From a virus: a stretch of DNA of 33,555 bases. The stretch covers positions 1-33,555 of IMG/VR virus record IMGVR_UViG_3300042261_000306. One strand, 5' to 3'. The notes under the pieces are model-generated. The model saw only the letters and a program-made list of their open reading frames with translations, did no database searches and had not been told where the DNA came from. The number at the start of each line of letters is the position of its first letter. Position 1 is the stretch's first letter. This document shows positions 14,634 to 22,943 of the stretch, piece by piece. The translations under genes and the position numbers were made by a program.

Positions 14634-17600
14634 ATGGCGTCAGACACAGCCCGCCCGTATGTCGATTTCTACCAAGAGAAGAACGCCATTCTCGTTGACC
14701 TGACCGACATCCCAGGCGTCAATTCGCAGGTAGCGGTGCGGCGGTGGGACTGCTCCATCCGGGAAGAGCAAGCGCAGCGCATCATCGCGGAAATGGACGT
14801 GTATTCGTCCAGCGCGAACAAGACCCCGCAGCGATGGATTCAAGACCCGAACGCCGGCACGTTGGGCGCACAGGACGCCAGCGGAAGGCTCCCCGGCAAG
14901 TGGCGCGTCGTCAGTCACCAGTACAACCCGCCGAATCGCCGTGAGCGCGGGCTGTACCAAGTGCTGGCGCAGGGGTTCTTGCAAGCACCCGCGCTGCTTT
15001 CGCCTGACGAAATGCAAGACCCCGCGATGGCCAACAAGCAACTGGCTGATTGGTCGGCGATTGACAAGGAAGCGCGTATCACAAAGGTTGTGGACTGGAG
15101 CGTGGCGGGCAAGGATGCTTTTGCGCCGTACTACATCGTTACCTATCCAAATGTCGCGCAGGAAACCGTCGCGGAGTTTGTCAAACTTCTGATTCCGCGT
15201 GGACCGATAACGGACCCGGTGTTTGACTCGCAGACGCGCTTGGACGGCAACTACACGTTCACTGCGGCCAAAAACATCGAACAAGACGATGGCAGCAGCA
15301 TTGTCGTGGCGATTCTCGTCAAGGCTGGGTCTCCGGGGCTGAACATCCCGATTGCAAACAACTGCGGCAACATTATTTCGCGGACTCTCTACATGAACGC
15401 GCCGGTACCGGTTGCGGTGCCGTCCGGTGAAAGCGGCATTGAGTACAGCGTGCGAGACTTCTCGTTTGACCCTGAACTTGGCATGTTCACGATGAGCATC
15501 GAGCGGGTCGAACAGAAGGTGTTGACAACGGGGGTCGTCACGCAGGCAAGCGACCTTGCGGAGACGGTAGAGTCGCAGAAGTTTTCTGGCGTGCGCATTG
15601 GAGACGTGGACGAGGCGAATGTGGCGGTCCCGTTGTGGACACCCGGAAATCCGGCTGTCGGCCAGACCATCGAACAGCAGGTGACAAAGAACCAGAACTG
15701 CACCAAGGACTACGGGCAGGTGCGGAAGACGGTGAAGAGTTGGCTGGCGGCGATAGTCTCCAAGGCAAAAGACCTGTACGAAATTTCCGTCACAACCGTC
15801 AATCGCGGGCAGGCGGCGGCTGCGGCGGACCCGTCTGAACCGTCCGGTGGCGTGTATTCGGACGTGCGCAACGAGCAGAAACCGGATGGGTCGTATGACA
15901 TTACGGTTGCGGTGAAGACAGAGCGTGCGGTGTCGGATGCGCTGCTGGCGAACGCGGAGACGGTGTTTGACACAACCGGAGTTGCGATAGCACGCGGGCA
16001 GTCTCCGTCCACTCCGCTGACCGCATCGGTTGCTGCGGGCACCATCGTTGAGAAGAAGGGCGAGAAGTCCAAGGGCGCGTTGCTGGACGTGACCACAACC
16101 ACGCGCATCGAAAAGAACGTGCCCAACGCCGTCTTGTCCGCCACGCAGACGCTCTTTGAGACGCAGGCCGGAGTAGTGGACAAGGGGCAGTCCGTTGGCG
16201 CGATCACGGCCCCCGCAGCGTCAGGCGGCGTCGTGGTCAGCAAGACGGGCACGCTGACGCCTGGCGGATTGCAGAACGTCGAGACTAACACCAAAACGGA
16301 ACTGCCGGTATCGAGCGCGATGGTGGAGAACGCCGCCACCATCTTCGATACACAGGCCAAGGTGATGAACAAGGCGCAGTCACTTGTAACGTCGCTCACT
16401 CCGGTGACTCCATCCGGCGGTGTCACGGAAGTCAAACGGGGCATCAAGACTCCGGGTGGTCTGTTGGACGTTGAGACCGACACCCGCACAGAGAACGCCG
16501 TAACGGGTGCGGTGCTGGACAACTCCGCGACCATCTTTGCAACGCACGCCAAGCAGGTTGACAAGTCACAGGCAACATCCACCAGTTTGACGCCAAGTGT
16601 GTCTGCCGGCGTGATTACCGCCAAACAGGGGCAGAAGACGCCGGGTGGATTGCTGGACGTTGTGACAGACGTAACAACCGAGCTGCCTGTGACCGGGGCG
16701 GTCGTAGAAAACGCTTCTACAATCTTTGAGACGCTGGCCAAGCAGGTCAACAAGGCACAGTCCGAGGGTACATCCCTGACGCCAGCGACGCCAACCGGGG
16801 GCGTCACAGAGACCAAGCGTGGGATCAAGACTCCGGGCGGGCTGTTGGATGTTGAGACAAACACAACGACCGAACAAGGGGTTGCTGCTGCTGTTGTAAC
16901 GAAGCAAAAGACCGCTTTTGAGGATGTCACCACGACCGTCAACCGCAATCAGGCGTCCGACGCGGCGGCACCATCGGTTGCAGGCCAAACCGTTACCAAC
17001 CAGAAGACTCCGGGAGGTTTGGTCACGCAGGAAATCAAAACGATTGTCCCGGTTGCCGCGTCTGACGCCGAGCATCGGTCAAGCGCGACAATCTTTGAGA
17101 TTGTGGCCGAAACGACCGATAGAAATCAGGCGGTTGCGGCCACTCCCATCACCACCATTCCGTCCGCCGGCGCGTTGCACACCGTCGTGGCGTCAGAAAC
17201 GACAGAGGGCAAGTACAACAACACGGCCCGCGACGTGACGGAACAGGGTGTCGCCAACGCTGTGATTTCCGATACCAAAACGCTTTTCATGGATGATGCG
17301 GTTGTCGTAGACAAGAACCAAGCAGCCAACACTTCGCTGACGGTGCCTGCGGCGGCGGGCGGCGTTTTCAAGACTATCACCGGGCGCAAGACGCCAGGTG
17401 GGTTGCTTGACGTTGAGACGCAAACCAAGACGGAAGCAGCGGTCACGGGTGCGGTTATTTCTAATCAGACGACGGCACTGGAAACCGTCGCGGTAACGCT
17501 TGACAAATCGCAAGCGGCTGGAACGTCGCTAACGTCAAGTCTGTCAGGTTCTCCTCCTGTTTTGGTCGAAAAAAAGGGCATCAAGACCCAAGGCGCGTTG

Positions 17601-18179
17601 CTGGATGTCGAGACCACCACCACAACGGCGGTCCCTTCAAGCGACACACAGACCATCACTTCGCAGAATGGCGTCTTGACGCGCATCATGTTCCACAATA
17701 AGACTTCTGCGGAGGTTGCGTCACTGATTGCCGGACTGCCAGCCGGAGACAGCAACACCATCCATGACTTCGGCATTAACAAGTTTGGCCTGTATAGCGG
17801 GATGCTTCATTCGCGGACGGTGTTGACGGCTGGCGATGGGCAACTTTGGGCGCGTACCGGGCTGACGTTCGTGACGACTGAAACGCACACGGATAGTCAT
17901 GGCGTCCGGTGGCTATACAAGGACACCTACATCTATAACGAGTGTCGTGGCGTCGGGTGTAGCGCGGGGTCGAAGCGTGCCAGCGGAGGACATCAAAGCG
18001 GTACGTTGAGTCTGGACCTAAAGAACGACCTGTATTTTGTGAAGCGCGTGGTTCAGATTGACCGCGAAGTGTTCACGGTTGGTCGCATAAGTGCTGGCGG
18101 CGTGTGGACGCCTGCGGCTCCGTCGTCTGTTGGAACGTACAACATCTTCACTGCGGCGGTAATGCCTTGGGGGACATAA
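14634..18179 (+). CDS. 1181-residue fibre- or spike-like protein with tandem 63-residue repeats
   Basis: The ATG at 14634 has GGGGGA upstream, while the longer in-frame TTG start at 14607 has no site. Residues 1-390 are an N-terminal region starting ASDTARPYVDFYQEKN. Residues about 394-1005 consist of about nine full tandem repeats of roughly 63 residues plus a partial one. Each has (K)TPGGLLDVET-T, a V-x3-A-V stretch, an (S/A)TIFET-like stretch and ends V-[DN]-[KR]-x-Q. The C-terminal 175 residues are globular, rich in Gly, Thr and Tyr. Repeated beta units with a distinct tip are typical of tail fibres, where repeats set the length. It follows the adaptors and precedes two other likely virion-surface proteins. 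The repeat family is not recognised. Confidence 0.7.
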   Translation: MASDTARPYVDFYQEKNAILVDLTDIPGVNSQVAVRRWDCSIREEQAQRIIAEMDVYSSSANKTPQRWIQDPNAGTLGAQDASGRLPGKWRVVSHQYNPPNRRERGLYQVLAQGFLQAPALLSPDEMQDPAMANKQLADWSAIDKEARITKVVDWSVAGKDAFAPYYIVTYPNVAQETVAEFVKLLIPRGPITDPVFDSQTRLDGNYTFTAAKNIEQDDGSSIVVAILVKAGSPGLNIPIANNCGNIISRTLYMNAPVPVAVPSGESGIEYSVRDFSFDPELGMFTMSIERVEQKVLTTGVVTQASDLAETVESQKFSGVRIGDVDEANVAVPLWTPGNPAVGQTIEQQVTKNQNCTKDYGQVRKTVKSWLAAIVSKAKDLYEISVTTVNRGQAAAAADPSEPSGGVYSDVRNEQKPDGSYDITVAVKTERAVSDALLANAETVFDTTGVAIARGQSPSTPLTASVAAGTIVEKKGEKSKGALLDVTTTTRIEKNVPNAVLSATQTLFETQAGVVDKGQSVGAITAPAASGGVVVSKTGTLTPGGLQNVETNTKTELPVSSAMVENAATIFDTQAKVMNKAQSLVTSLTPVTPSGGVTEVKRGIKTPGGLLDVETDTRTENAVTGAVLDNSATIFATHAKQVDKSQATSTSLTPSVSAGVITAKQGQKTPGGLLDVVTDVTTELPVTGAVVENASTIFETLAKQVNKAQSEGTSLTPATPTGGVTETKRGIKTPGGLLDVETNTTTEQGVAAAVVTKQKTAFEDVTTTVNRNQASDAAAPSVAGQTVTNQKTPGGLVTQEIKTIVPVAASDAEHRSSATIFEIVAETTDRNQAVAATPITTIPSAGALHTVVASETTEGKYNNTARDVTEQGVANAVISDTKTLFMDDAVVVDKNQAANTSLTVPAAAGGVFKTITGRKTPGGLLDVETQTKTEAAVTGAVISNQTTALETVAVTLDKSQAAGTSLTSSLSGSPPVLVEKKGIKTQGALLDVETTTTTAVPSSDTQTITSQNGVLTRIMFHNKTSAEVASLIAGLPAGDSNTIHDFGINKFGLYSGMLHSRTVLTAGDGQLWARTGLTFVTTETHTDSHGVRWLYKDTYIYNECRGVGCSAGSKRASGGHQSGTLSLDLKNDLYFVKRVVQIDREVFTVGRISAGGVWTPAAPSSVGTYNIFTAAVMPWGT
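15813..17650 (+). repeat. Tandem coding repeats, about 190 bp each
   Basis: About nine full units of 177-192 bp, plus a partial tenth, encode the 63-residue repeats. The most alike DNA stretches are around 16440 and 16823, encoding IKTPGGLLDVET. Unit seven (about 16956-17130) is shortened and unit eight lacks the TPGG motif, so the array is degenerate at that point. Confidence 0.75.
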
Positions 18180-18799
18180 TGCCGACGTTTGAAAACAACA
18201 GTGGCGGCATTGACGCCGGACCAAACGCGGCGGGTCTGAACAAAGACCGCCTCGACAATCTCCGCGACATGGAACAGATGGTGAGGCAGATGGTTGGGCT
18301 TGCGATGGCAAATGCCGCGCAGGAAGCAGAAAACGAAAACGGCAAGCAGTTCAAGATTAGCGTGCCGCGACACGAGATCACGGTTGCCCCACCCGCTCCG
18401 TACCCGTGGAGCAAGACGCTGACGTTCGGACTGGAGGACTACGGGGGCGGCGTTCTAAATGTCTATCTGGGCGCGTGTCGGAGAGGCGGTGGTCCTGCGA
18501 CGGTGCGACCGTTGGGGCCGGGGACCGACTCGGATGTGTGGCTTGCGACTTCTCCGACAGCGGTAACTTTCGCGGCGGACGACGGAAGCGGCCAATGGGT
18601 TGTCGGGAAGTGGACGGAAGCGAGCGGACTGGAAATCCTCGCCACGCCGCAGACGAACGCGCCATCGCCGCGTGACGGCACAGGAGGGCTTTACTTCCCG
18701 ATTGCGTTGGTTTCGTATTCCAACAACAGGTTCATACTGCTTAACTACTGCGTTGGCGGCGTGTTTGACCTGTCGGTGTTCGGCCCGGAGGGTGCATAG
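18179..18799 (+). CDS. 206-residue possible fibre-associated protein
   Basis: The start overlaps the previous stop (TAATG), implying coupled translation. Residues 20-55 form a probable coiled coil (LNKDRLDNLRDMEQMVRQM and on), followed by a short linker (KQFKISVPRHEITVAPPAPYPW) and a C-terminal beta-rich domain of about 140 residues with Gly and aromatic residues (WLATSPTAVTFAADDGSGQWVVGKW). A trimerising helix before a beta domain is typical of small fibre or tip proteins. The stop overlaps the GTG start of the next gene. No family is recognised. Confidence 0.6.
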   Translation: MPTFENNSGGIDAGPNAAGLNKDRLDNLRDMEQMVRQMVGLAMANAAQEAENENGKQFKISVPRHEITVAPPAPYPWSKTLTFGLEDYGGGVLNVYLGACRRGGGPATVRPLGPGTDSDVWLATSPTAVTFAADDGSGQWVVGKWTEASGLEILATPQTNAPSPRDGTGGLYFPIALVSYSNNRFILLNYCVGGVFDLSVFGPEGA

Positions 18800-20880
18800 T
18801 GGCATACCCCTACAGAACCATAGGCGCGGTAACGGTATCGACCATCCTGGCGGTCGGCACTGGCCTGCTGTGGTGGCAGCGTCCGGCGAGCGTGAAACCA
18901 GATGTGCCGCGACCGCAGTATGAGGCAACCTTCATGGTCGCTCTTGCGGCGGAGCGGTTTCCGGCGATGGGCCGAACGACAAACTACCTGCAAACCATCC
19001 CGGCGAATATCAGCATCATTGTGGGCGGCCCGACTTCGACCCTGCACGCGGCTGGCCTATCTTCTATGCAGGTCACGGAGGATGGATACACCTATCAGCG
19101 GGTTTTCTCTTCAAACCAGTATTATTCGTGCGTTTTCGACGCTGCGGACGCAATAATCATGTCCGGCGGAAACCCGGAGACAGGAACCATTGTCAATCGC
19201 AGGACCGGAACGGGCAGGAACTCGCTGACCCTCTATCGGTACACAAACCAGTATTGGCGAACGGATCAGATATCCACTTACCTCGGCGGGACTACGTTCT
19301 GGATGTCAACCAACGATAGCCTGCCGTGCGTCCTGTACCCACGAAGATACCTGCCATTAACGACAGGGTACGCAGCGAACGCGCCCGCCTATCCGGTTGC
19401 GGTTTGCGGGTGGATCAAACTGCAAATGCTTGAGTACCGGACGAACTCGCCCGCCGTGGTGTGGACAAACACCGTGGGCCTGTTTCCGAACGCGACGTTT
19501 CAGTATCCGGCAGGGGTGCGGGCGGCGGTTTCACAGCATATTGGAACGGATTACACTCTTAACCCATCGCGGTACTGGATTCTTCCCAGCAACACGTTCT
19601 TTGAAACCGGGATTTTTGACGGAAAGTTCGTATTCGGCTGGCAGACTCGAACAGGAGGGATTAACGCATCTGCTCCATACAACTCATACGAATCCAGTGG
19701 ACCGGTGCTTCCAAGGCATCCGGGAGACAATCTGCCTAATCCATCAATCATAATTGATGCATTCGGTGGGGACATGTACCCCGCCTATCTGCACTCTGAA
19801 ACAAACTGGTGGACCAATCGCGTGACGCTATCCGTGGCTCACCGTGTCGCGCAGACGAATTATTGGGACGGAACCGTGATTCTCTGGACAAATGGCGTGG
19901 CGATCACAAACCAGTATCCGGCGACGAACAGCGGGGCATCGGTCACGGCTCCAAGCGCAACCGCAGGCCGACGCAGCACGACGAACTATCCCTACACATT
20001 CTCGACAAACTGCTGGCCGGCCAAGGCGTTTGCTTTCGAGCGGGACGGCGACCCCTACACCTGGTCAACGAACGCCTATAACGACCTTGCTCGACCCTTG
20101 TCGATCATGCAATGGCAGGACATTTACGGCGTCACTTATGAAAGGACAAATGGGCTCGGTTACTTTTATCATACGTCTTGGGACACAGGTGACATTGACG
20201 GAAGATATTGGTACAATAGCGGTTACAGCCTATCAGGAGTTAATCCCGTGTATATGCCACCGACCGCATACAATAACACGGTAGGCCCTAGAATATACTG
20301 GAAATCGTATATGATAACTAGATACTGGGAATGGGACTTTCCATCGTGGCCTCCCTATACGCACTATTCGACTGTAACGACTCAAAAGTACTGCCGTGTT
20401 TTTTTTGATTTGGGCTGTTTTGTTGTGTGTTCAAACTCGTTACCTTTTGCGTTGACAAACATGTATCTGCATTTCCCAGGAGGTCTGATCGCCGGAACAT
20501 CTTACAGCACAACGCACGCAAATGTTGCGGGAATATTTGATAGCGTAACGAACAGAACTTCGTTCTTTGATGTTGAATACAATCAAAATGCCAACGGTCC
20601 TTGCTTCTCAAACTGCTACCCGAATGTATCGGATTTGTTATCTTTTGCTGATTGGCAGGCCGCACTTGATTCATGGATGGCCGACTCAAGCACGTTGGTA
20701 TCGCAGGGCTTGTCTGGTTATTGGCAGAATGGATGCAATCATGGGTATTCGGAGAGCTATTGGGGTGGAGGAGTGCAGGAAGACAAGAGCGGTTACATGT
20801 TCATGGAGCTGCCAAAGCTGACGGCCCGCGTAGTTTTCTCTGCCCTGACCAACTACGTCCACCACGCGCCCGCAAGGTAG
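18799..20880 (+). CDS. 693-residue protein with N-terminal membrane anchor, possible receptor-binding or surface protein
   Basis: Translation starts at GTG in the previous stop (TAGTG), with GGAGG (18787-18791) upstream. Residues 6-26 (RTIGAVTVSTILAVGTGLLWW) form a hydrophobic segment after a basic Arg, so the protein could be a signal-anchored or exported protein. The rest is rich in Asn, Thr, Tyr, Trp, Ser and Gly with at least ten Cys residues, typical of extracellular beta-rich proteins. The DNA from about 20150 to 20650 drops to roughly 40-45% GC, unlike its neighbours, which suggests an acquired receptor-binding part. It lies in the fibre cluster. A virion surface protein or a host-envelope protein made during infection are both possible. 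No family is recognised. Confidence 0.65.
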   Translation: MAYPYRTIGAVTVSTILAVGTGLLWWQRPASVKPDVPRPQYEATFMVALAAERFPAMGRTTNYLQTIPANISIIVGGPTSTLHAAGLSSMQVTEDGYTYQRVFSSNQYYSCVFDAADAIIMSGGNPETGTIVNRRTGTGRNSLTLYRYTNQYWRTDQISTYLGGTTFWMSTNDSLPCVLYPRRYLPLTTGYAANAPAYPVAVCGWIKLQMLEYRTNSPAVVWTNTVGLFPNATFQYPAGVRAAVSQHIGTDYTLNPSRYWILPSNTFFETGIFDGKFVFGWQTRTGGINASAPYNSYESSGPVLPRHPGDNLPNPSIIIDAFGGDMYPAYLHSETNWWTNRVTLSVAHRVAQTNYWDGTVILWTNGVAITNQYPATNSGASVTAPSATAGRRSTTNYPYTFSTNCWPAKAFAFERDGDPYTWSTNAYNDLARPLSIMQWQDIYGVTYERTNGLGYFYHTSWDTGDIDGRYWYNSGYSLSGVNPVYMPPTAYNNTVGPRIYWKSYMITRYWEWDFPSWPPYTHYSTVTTQKYCRVFFDLGCFVVCSNSLPFALTNMYLHFPGGLIAGTSYSTTHANVAGIFDSVTNRTSFFDVEYNQNANGPCFSNCYPNVSDLLSFADWQAALDSWMADSSTLVSQGLSGYWQNGCNHGYSESYWGGGVQEDKSGYMFMELPKLTARVVFSALTNYVHHAPAR

Positions 20881-20942
20881 GGTTATAATGGAAATGAAGC
20901 GTCGGTGTTTGATAGACTGTTGCGAAGAAAGGCGAGTGCGAT

Positions 20943-22928
20943 ATGGCAGACATGACAACGGATGAAGCGATTGCGGGGTCAGCGGACGCTCGCGTGGAAT
21001 CGGAAGCGGCCCGCGTCGCTGCGGCCAACGCAATCGCGGAGCAGCGTGCTTCCGAGCAGGCGCGACGCCTTGCCGCGCAACAGGCGGATACCGCGTCGAT
21101 CACAGGAGCGACCGGCATACAGGGGCAGTTGAACCCGCGTGCGGACGCCGGGGCTACAGCGACGACACCCCCCGCCGCGTCGGCGGCGGCACCCGTTGCG
21201 ACACCCGCGCAGACGCCAGCGCAGACGCCAGCCACCGCGCAAGCCGACCTTGGCACAGAGCGTCCGCAAGTCGTCAGCATGGATGCTATACAACAGCGGC
21301 TTTCCCCCGCACAGCAGGCGGCATCGGAGCGGTACAATGCGAACGCCAAGCGGGTCGGCGGCGGGGCGGATTTGTCCTCTCGCGGCACGGTTGTTTCCCC
21401 GGCGGCACCCGGTAGCGCGTCAGAGCGTGCGACGGCGGGTGAAAATGCGCGGCGTATGGGGTCTGCTGGCCCGGTAGCGGGACGGCCCACGGCAAGGCCC
21501 GCAGCGGCTCAGGGCGGCGTTGCGGCCAGCGGGGGTGCCGTTGCCCCGGCAGCAGGCGAAACGGGCGCAGGCGGGGCGGCAGGCGCGACGGACGACGGCG
21601 GGATGCGCGTTACGCGGGAATCGACCGGCCCGAAGGGTACGACGGTCACGCGGACCCGGACGCCGACGCAGGAACGCATCCGTCAACTCGCGGCGATCCC
21701 GAACGCCGCCAAGACGCCAGAACACTATCAGGAAGGCATCAATCTGATGGTGCAAGACTTCAACGAGCGGGTCAAGGCACTCGAAGGCAAGCCGACCGAA
21801 ATGGCGGCGTTTCTCAGAAGTGCGATTGAGGCGCATAGCAAGGCTGCGCCGGACCCAGCGCACCCGGAACTTGGGCGAGCGCGGTTGGGCATCGTCGCGG
21901 ACGCCAAGGCAAAGTTGGACGCCATTGAACCGGAGCGCGTCGCCGCAGAAGCAAGGTCGCAATCGGCGGTTGCCAGTGCGCAGGAAGCGCAGATAAAGGC
22001 GATGGCGGCGGTCCCCGAGACGCTTGCCAAGTTGTCCACGCCGGCACCGCATGAGACGGACGGCGGAATCAGGGCTATCACCAGCGCGGGACGGTGGCTT
22101 GTCGCCAACAAAGCCGCGATGCTTGCCAACAAGACGCTCACACAGGAGCAGTTTGACCAGTACCACGGCGAACTGCTTGGCCGGCTGACGGACGCGCAGA
22201 CCGAACACCACAAGGCCGAATCGGAGAAGAAGAAGGTCGGCGTCGAGAAGGAGTTGGACGCCACCATCAAAGCCAAGGGCGCGAAGAACCTGGGCGTCGG
22301 CTTTTTTGAAGGCGAGATGTCGAACGCCTATGCGCAGAAGGCGGACTACTTGGAGCGGGCAATCAAAGCGACCGCGCTGACGGCTGACGGGCGCGTGGTA
22401 TCGACGCTGACCGAACCGGCGAAGGACCGGCTGAAGATGGAACTGCGCATCGCCAAGGAGCAGCAGCGGAAGTGGCAGGAGCGGAAGGACAAAGAGGATG
22501 TCATTGAGGGCGTCGTGCGCGGAACAATGGGCGCGGTCGGCAAGCAGTACCTATCCGGCAATCGCCTGTCCGTTGGCGACATGCAGAAGGCGACAACCGC
22601 AATGACCGTCGGCGCGTTGAAGGCGGGCATGACGCCGGACTACAAGAAGGCGTCGGAAGCCTACAACAAGTCGGTCGAGAACACGGCCAAGTACGACTAC
22701 ATGATGGACGACCGGGGCAAGCACCCGGACAAGTACCAGTATGACCCTGCCACGGGGACCATCACGGACGTATCGGACCCGAAGAATCCGGTTGTCGTGA
22801 CCAAGCCGGACGAGAAGGCGGAAAACGCGCTGTACGAGAAGATGCGGGAGATGCTTGACCGAACCACCGCAGGATCGGTTGACAAGTCGTTTGCCGCCAC
22901 GGAACAGCAGCCGGCGCAACAGCAGTAA
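20943..22928 (+). CDS. 661-residue probable internal or ejection protein
   Basis: AAAGGCGAG precedes the ATG. The first 200 residues are a disordered Ala/Gly/Pro/Gln/Thr-rich region. The remainder is mainly long charged helices with segments such as TQERIRQLAAIPNAAKTPEHYQEGINLMVQDFNERV and AYAQKADYLERAIKATALT. It has no Cys and a Gln-rich end (EQQPAQQQ). This design, together with the position before a giant polyvalent protein, resembles podovirus internal virion proteins that leave the head with the DNA. It ends 15 bp before the giant gene, so the two are made together. No domain is recognised. Confidence 0.6.
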   Translation: MADMTTDEAIAGSADARVESEAARVAAANAIAEQRASEQARRLAAQQADTASITGATGIQGQLNPRADAGATATTPPAASAAAPVATPAQTPAQTPATAQADLGTERPQVVSMDAIQQRLSPAQQAASERYNANAKRVGGGADLSSRGTVVSPAAPGSASERATAGENARRMGSAGPVAGRPTARPAAAQGGVAASGGAVAPAAGETGAGGAAGATDDGGMRVTRESTGPKGTTVTRTRTPTQERIRQLAAIPNAAKTPEHYQEGINLMVQDFNERVKALEGKPTEMAAFLRSAIEAHSKAAPDPAHPELGRARLGIVADAKAKLDAIEPERVAAEARSQSAVASAQEAQIKAMAAVPETLAKLSTPAPHETDGGIRAITSAGRWLVANKAAMLANKTLTQEQFDQYHGELLGRLTDAQTEHHKAESEKKKVGVEKELDATIKAKGAKNLGVGFFEGEMSNAYAQKADYLERAIKATALTADGRVVSTLTEPAKDRLKMELRIAKEQQRKWQERKDKEDVIEGVVRGTMGAVGKQYLSGNRLSVGDMQKATTAMTVGALKAGMTPDYKKASEAYNKSVENTAKYDYMMDDRGKHPDKYQYDPATGTITDVSDPKNPVVVTKPDEKAENALYEKMREMLDRTTAGSVDKSFAATEQQPAQQQ

Positions 22929-22943
22929 TCGCGGGGGATCAAC

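Noticed and set aside
15710-16948. A 412-codon minus-strand frame with apparent repeats
   Set aside because: Its repeats mirror the tandem repeats of the gene on the other strand. The composition is that of a shadow frame.
14634-20880. A diversity-generating retroelement acting on the fibre genes
   Set aside because: No reverse transcriptase gene and no template/variable repeat pair is visible in the window.
20884-20889. A TATAAT upstream of the ejection-like gene
   Set aside because: No acceptable -35 box lies 15-19 bp upstream, so a promoter call is not supported.
20888-20965. A 25-codon frame between the anchored protein and the ejection-like protein
   Set aside because: No ribosome binding site, no recognisable feature, and it overlaps the next start.
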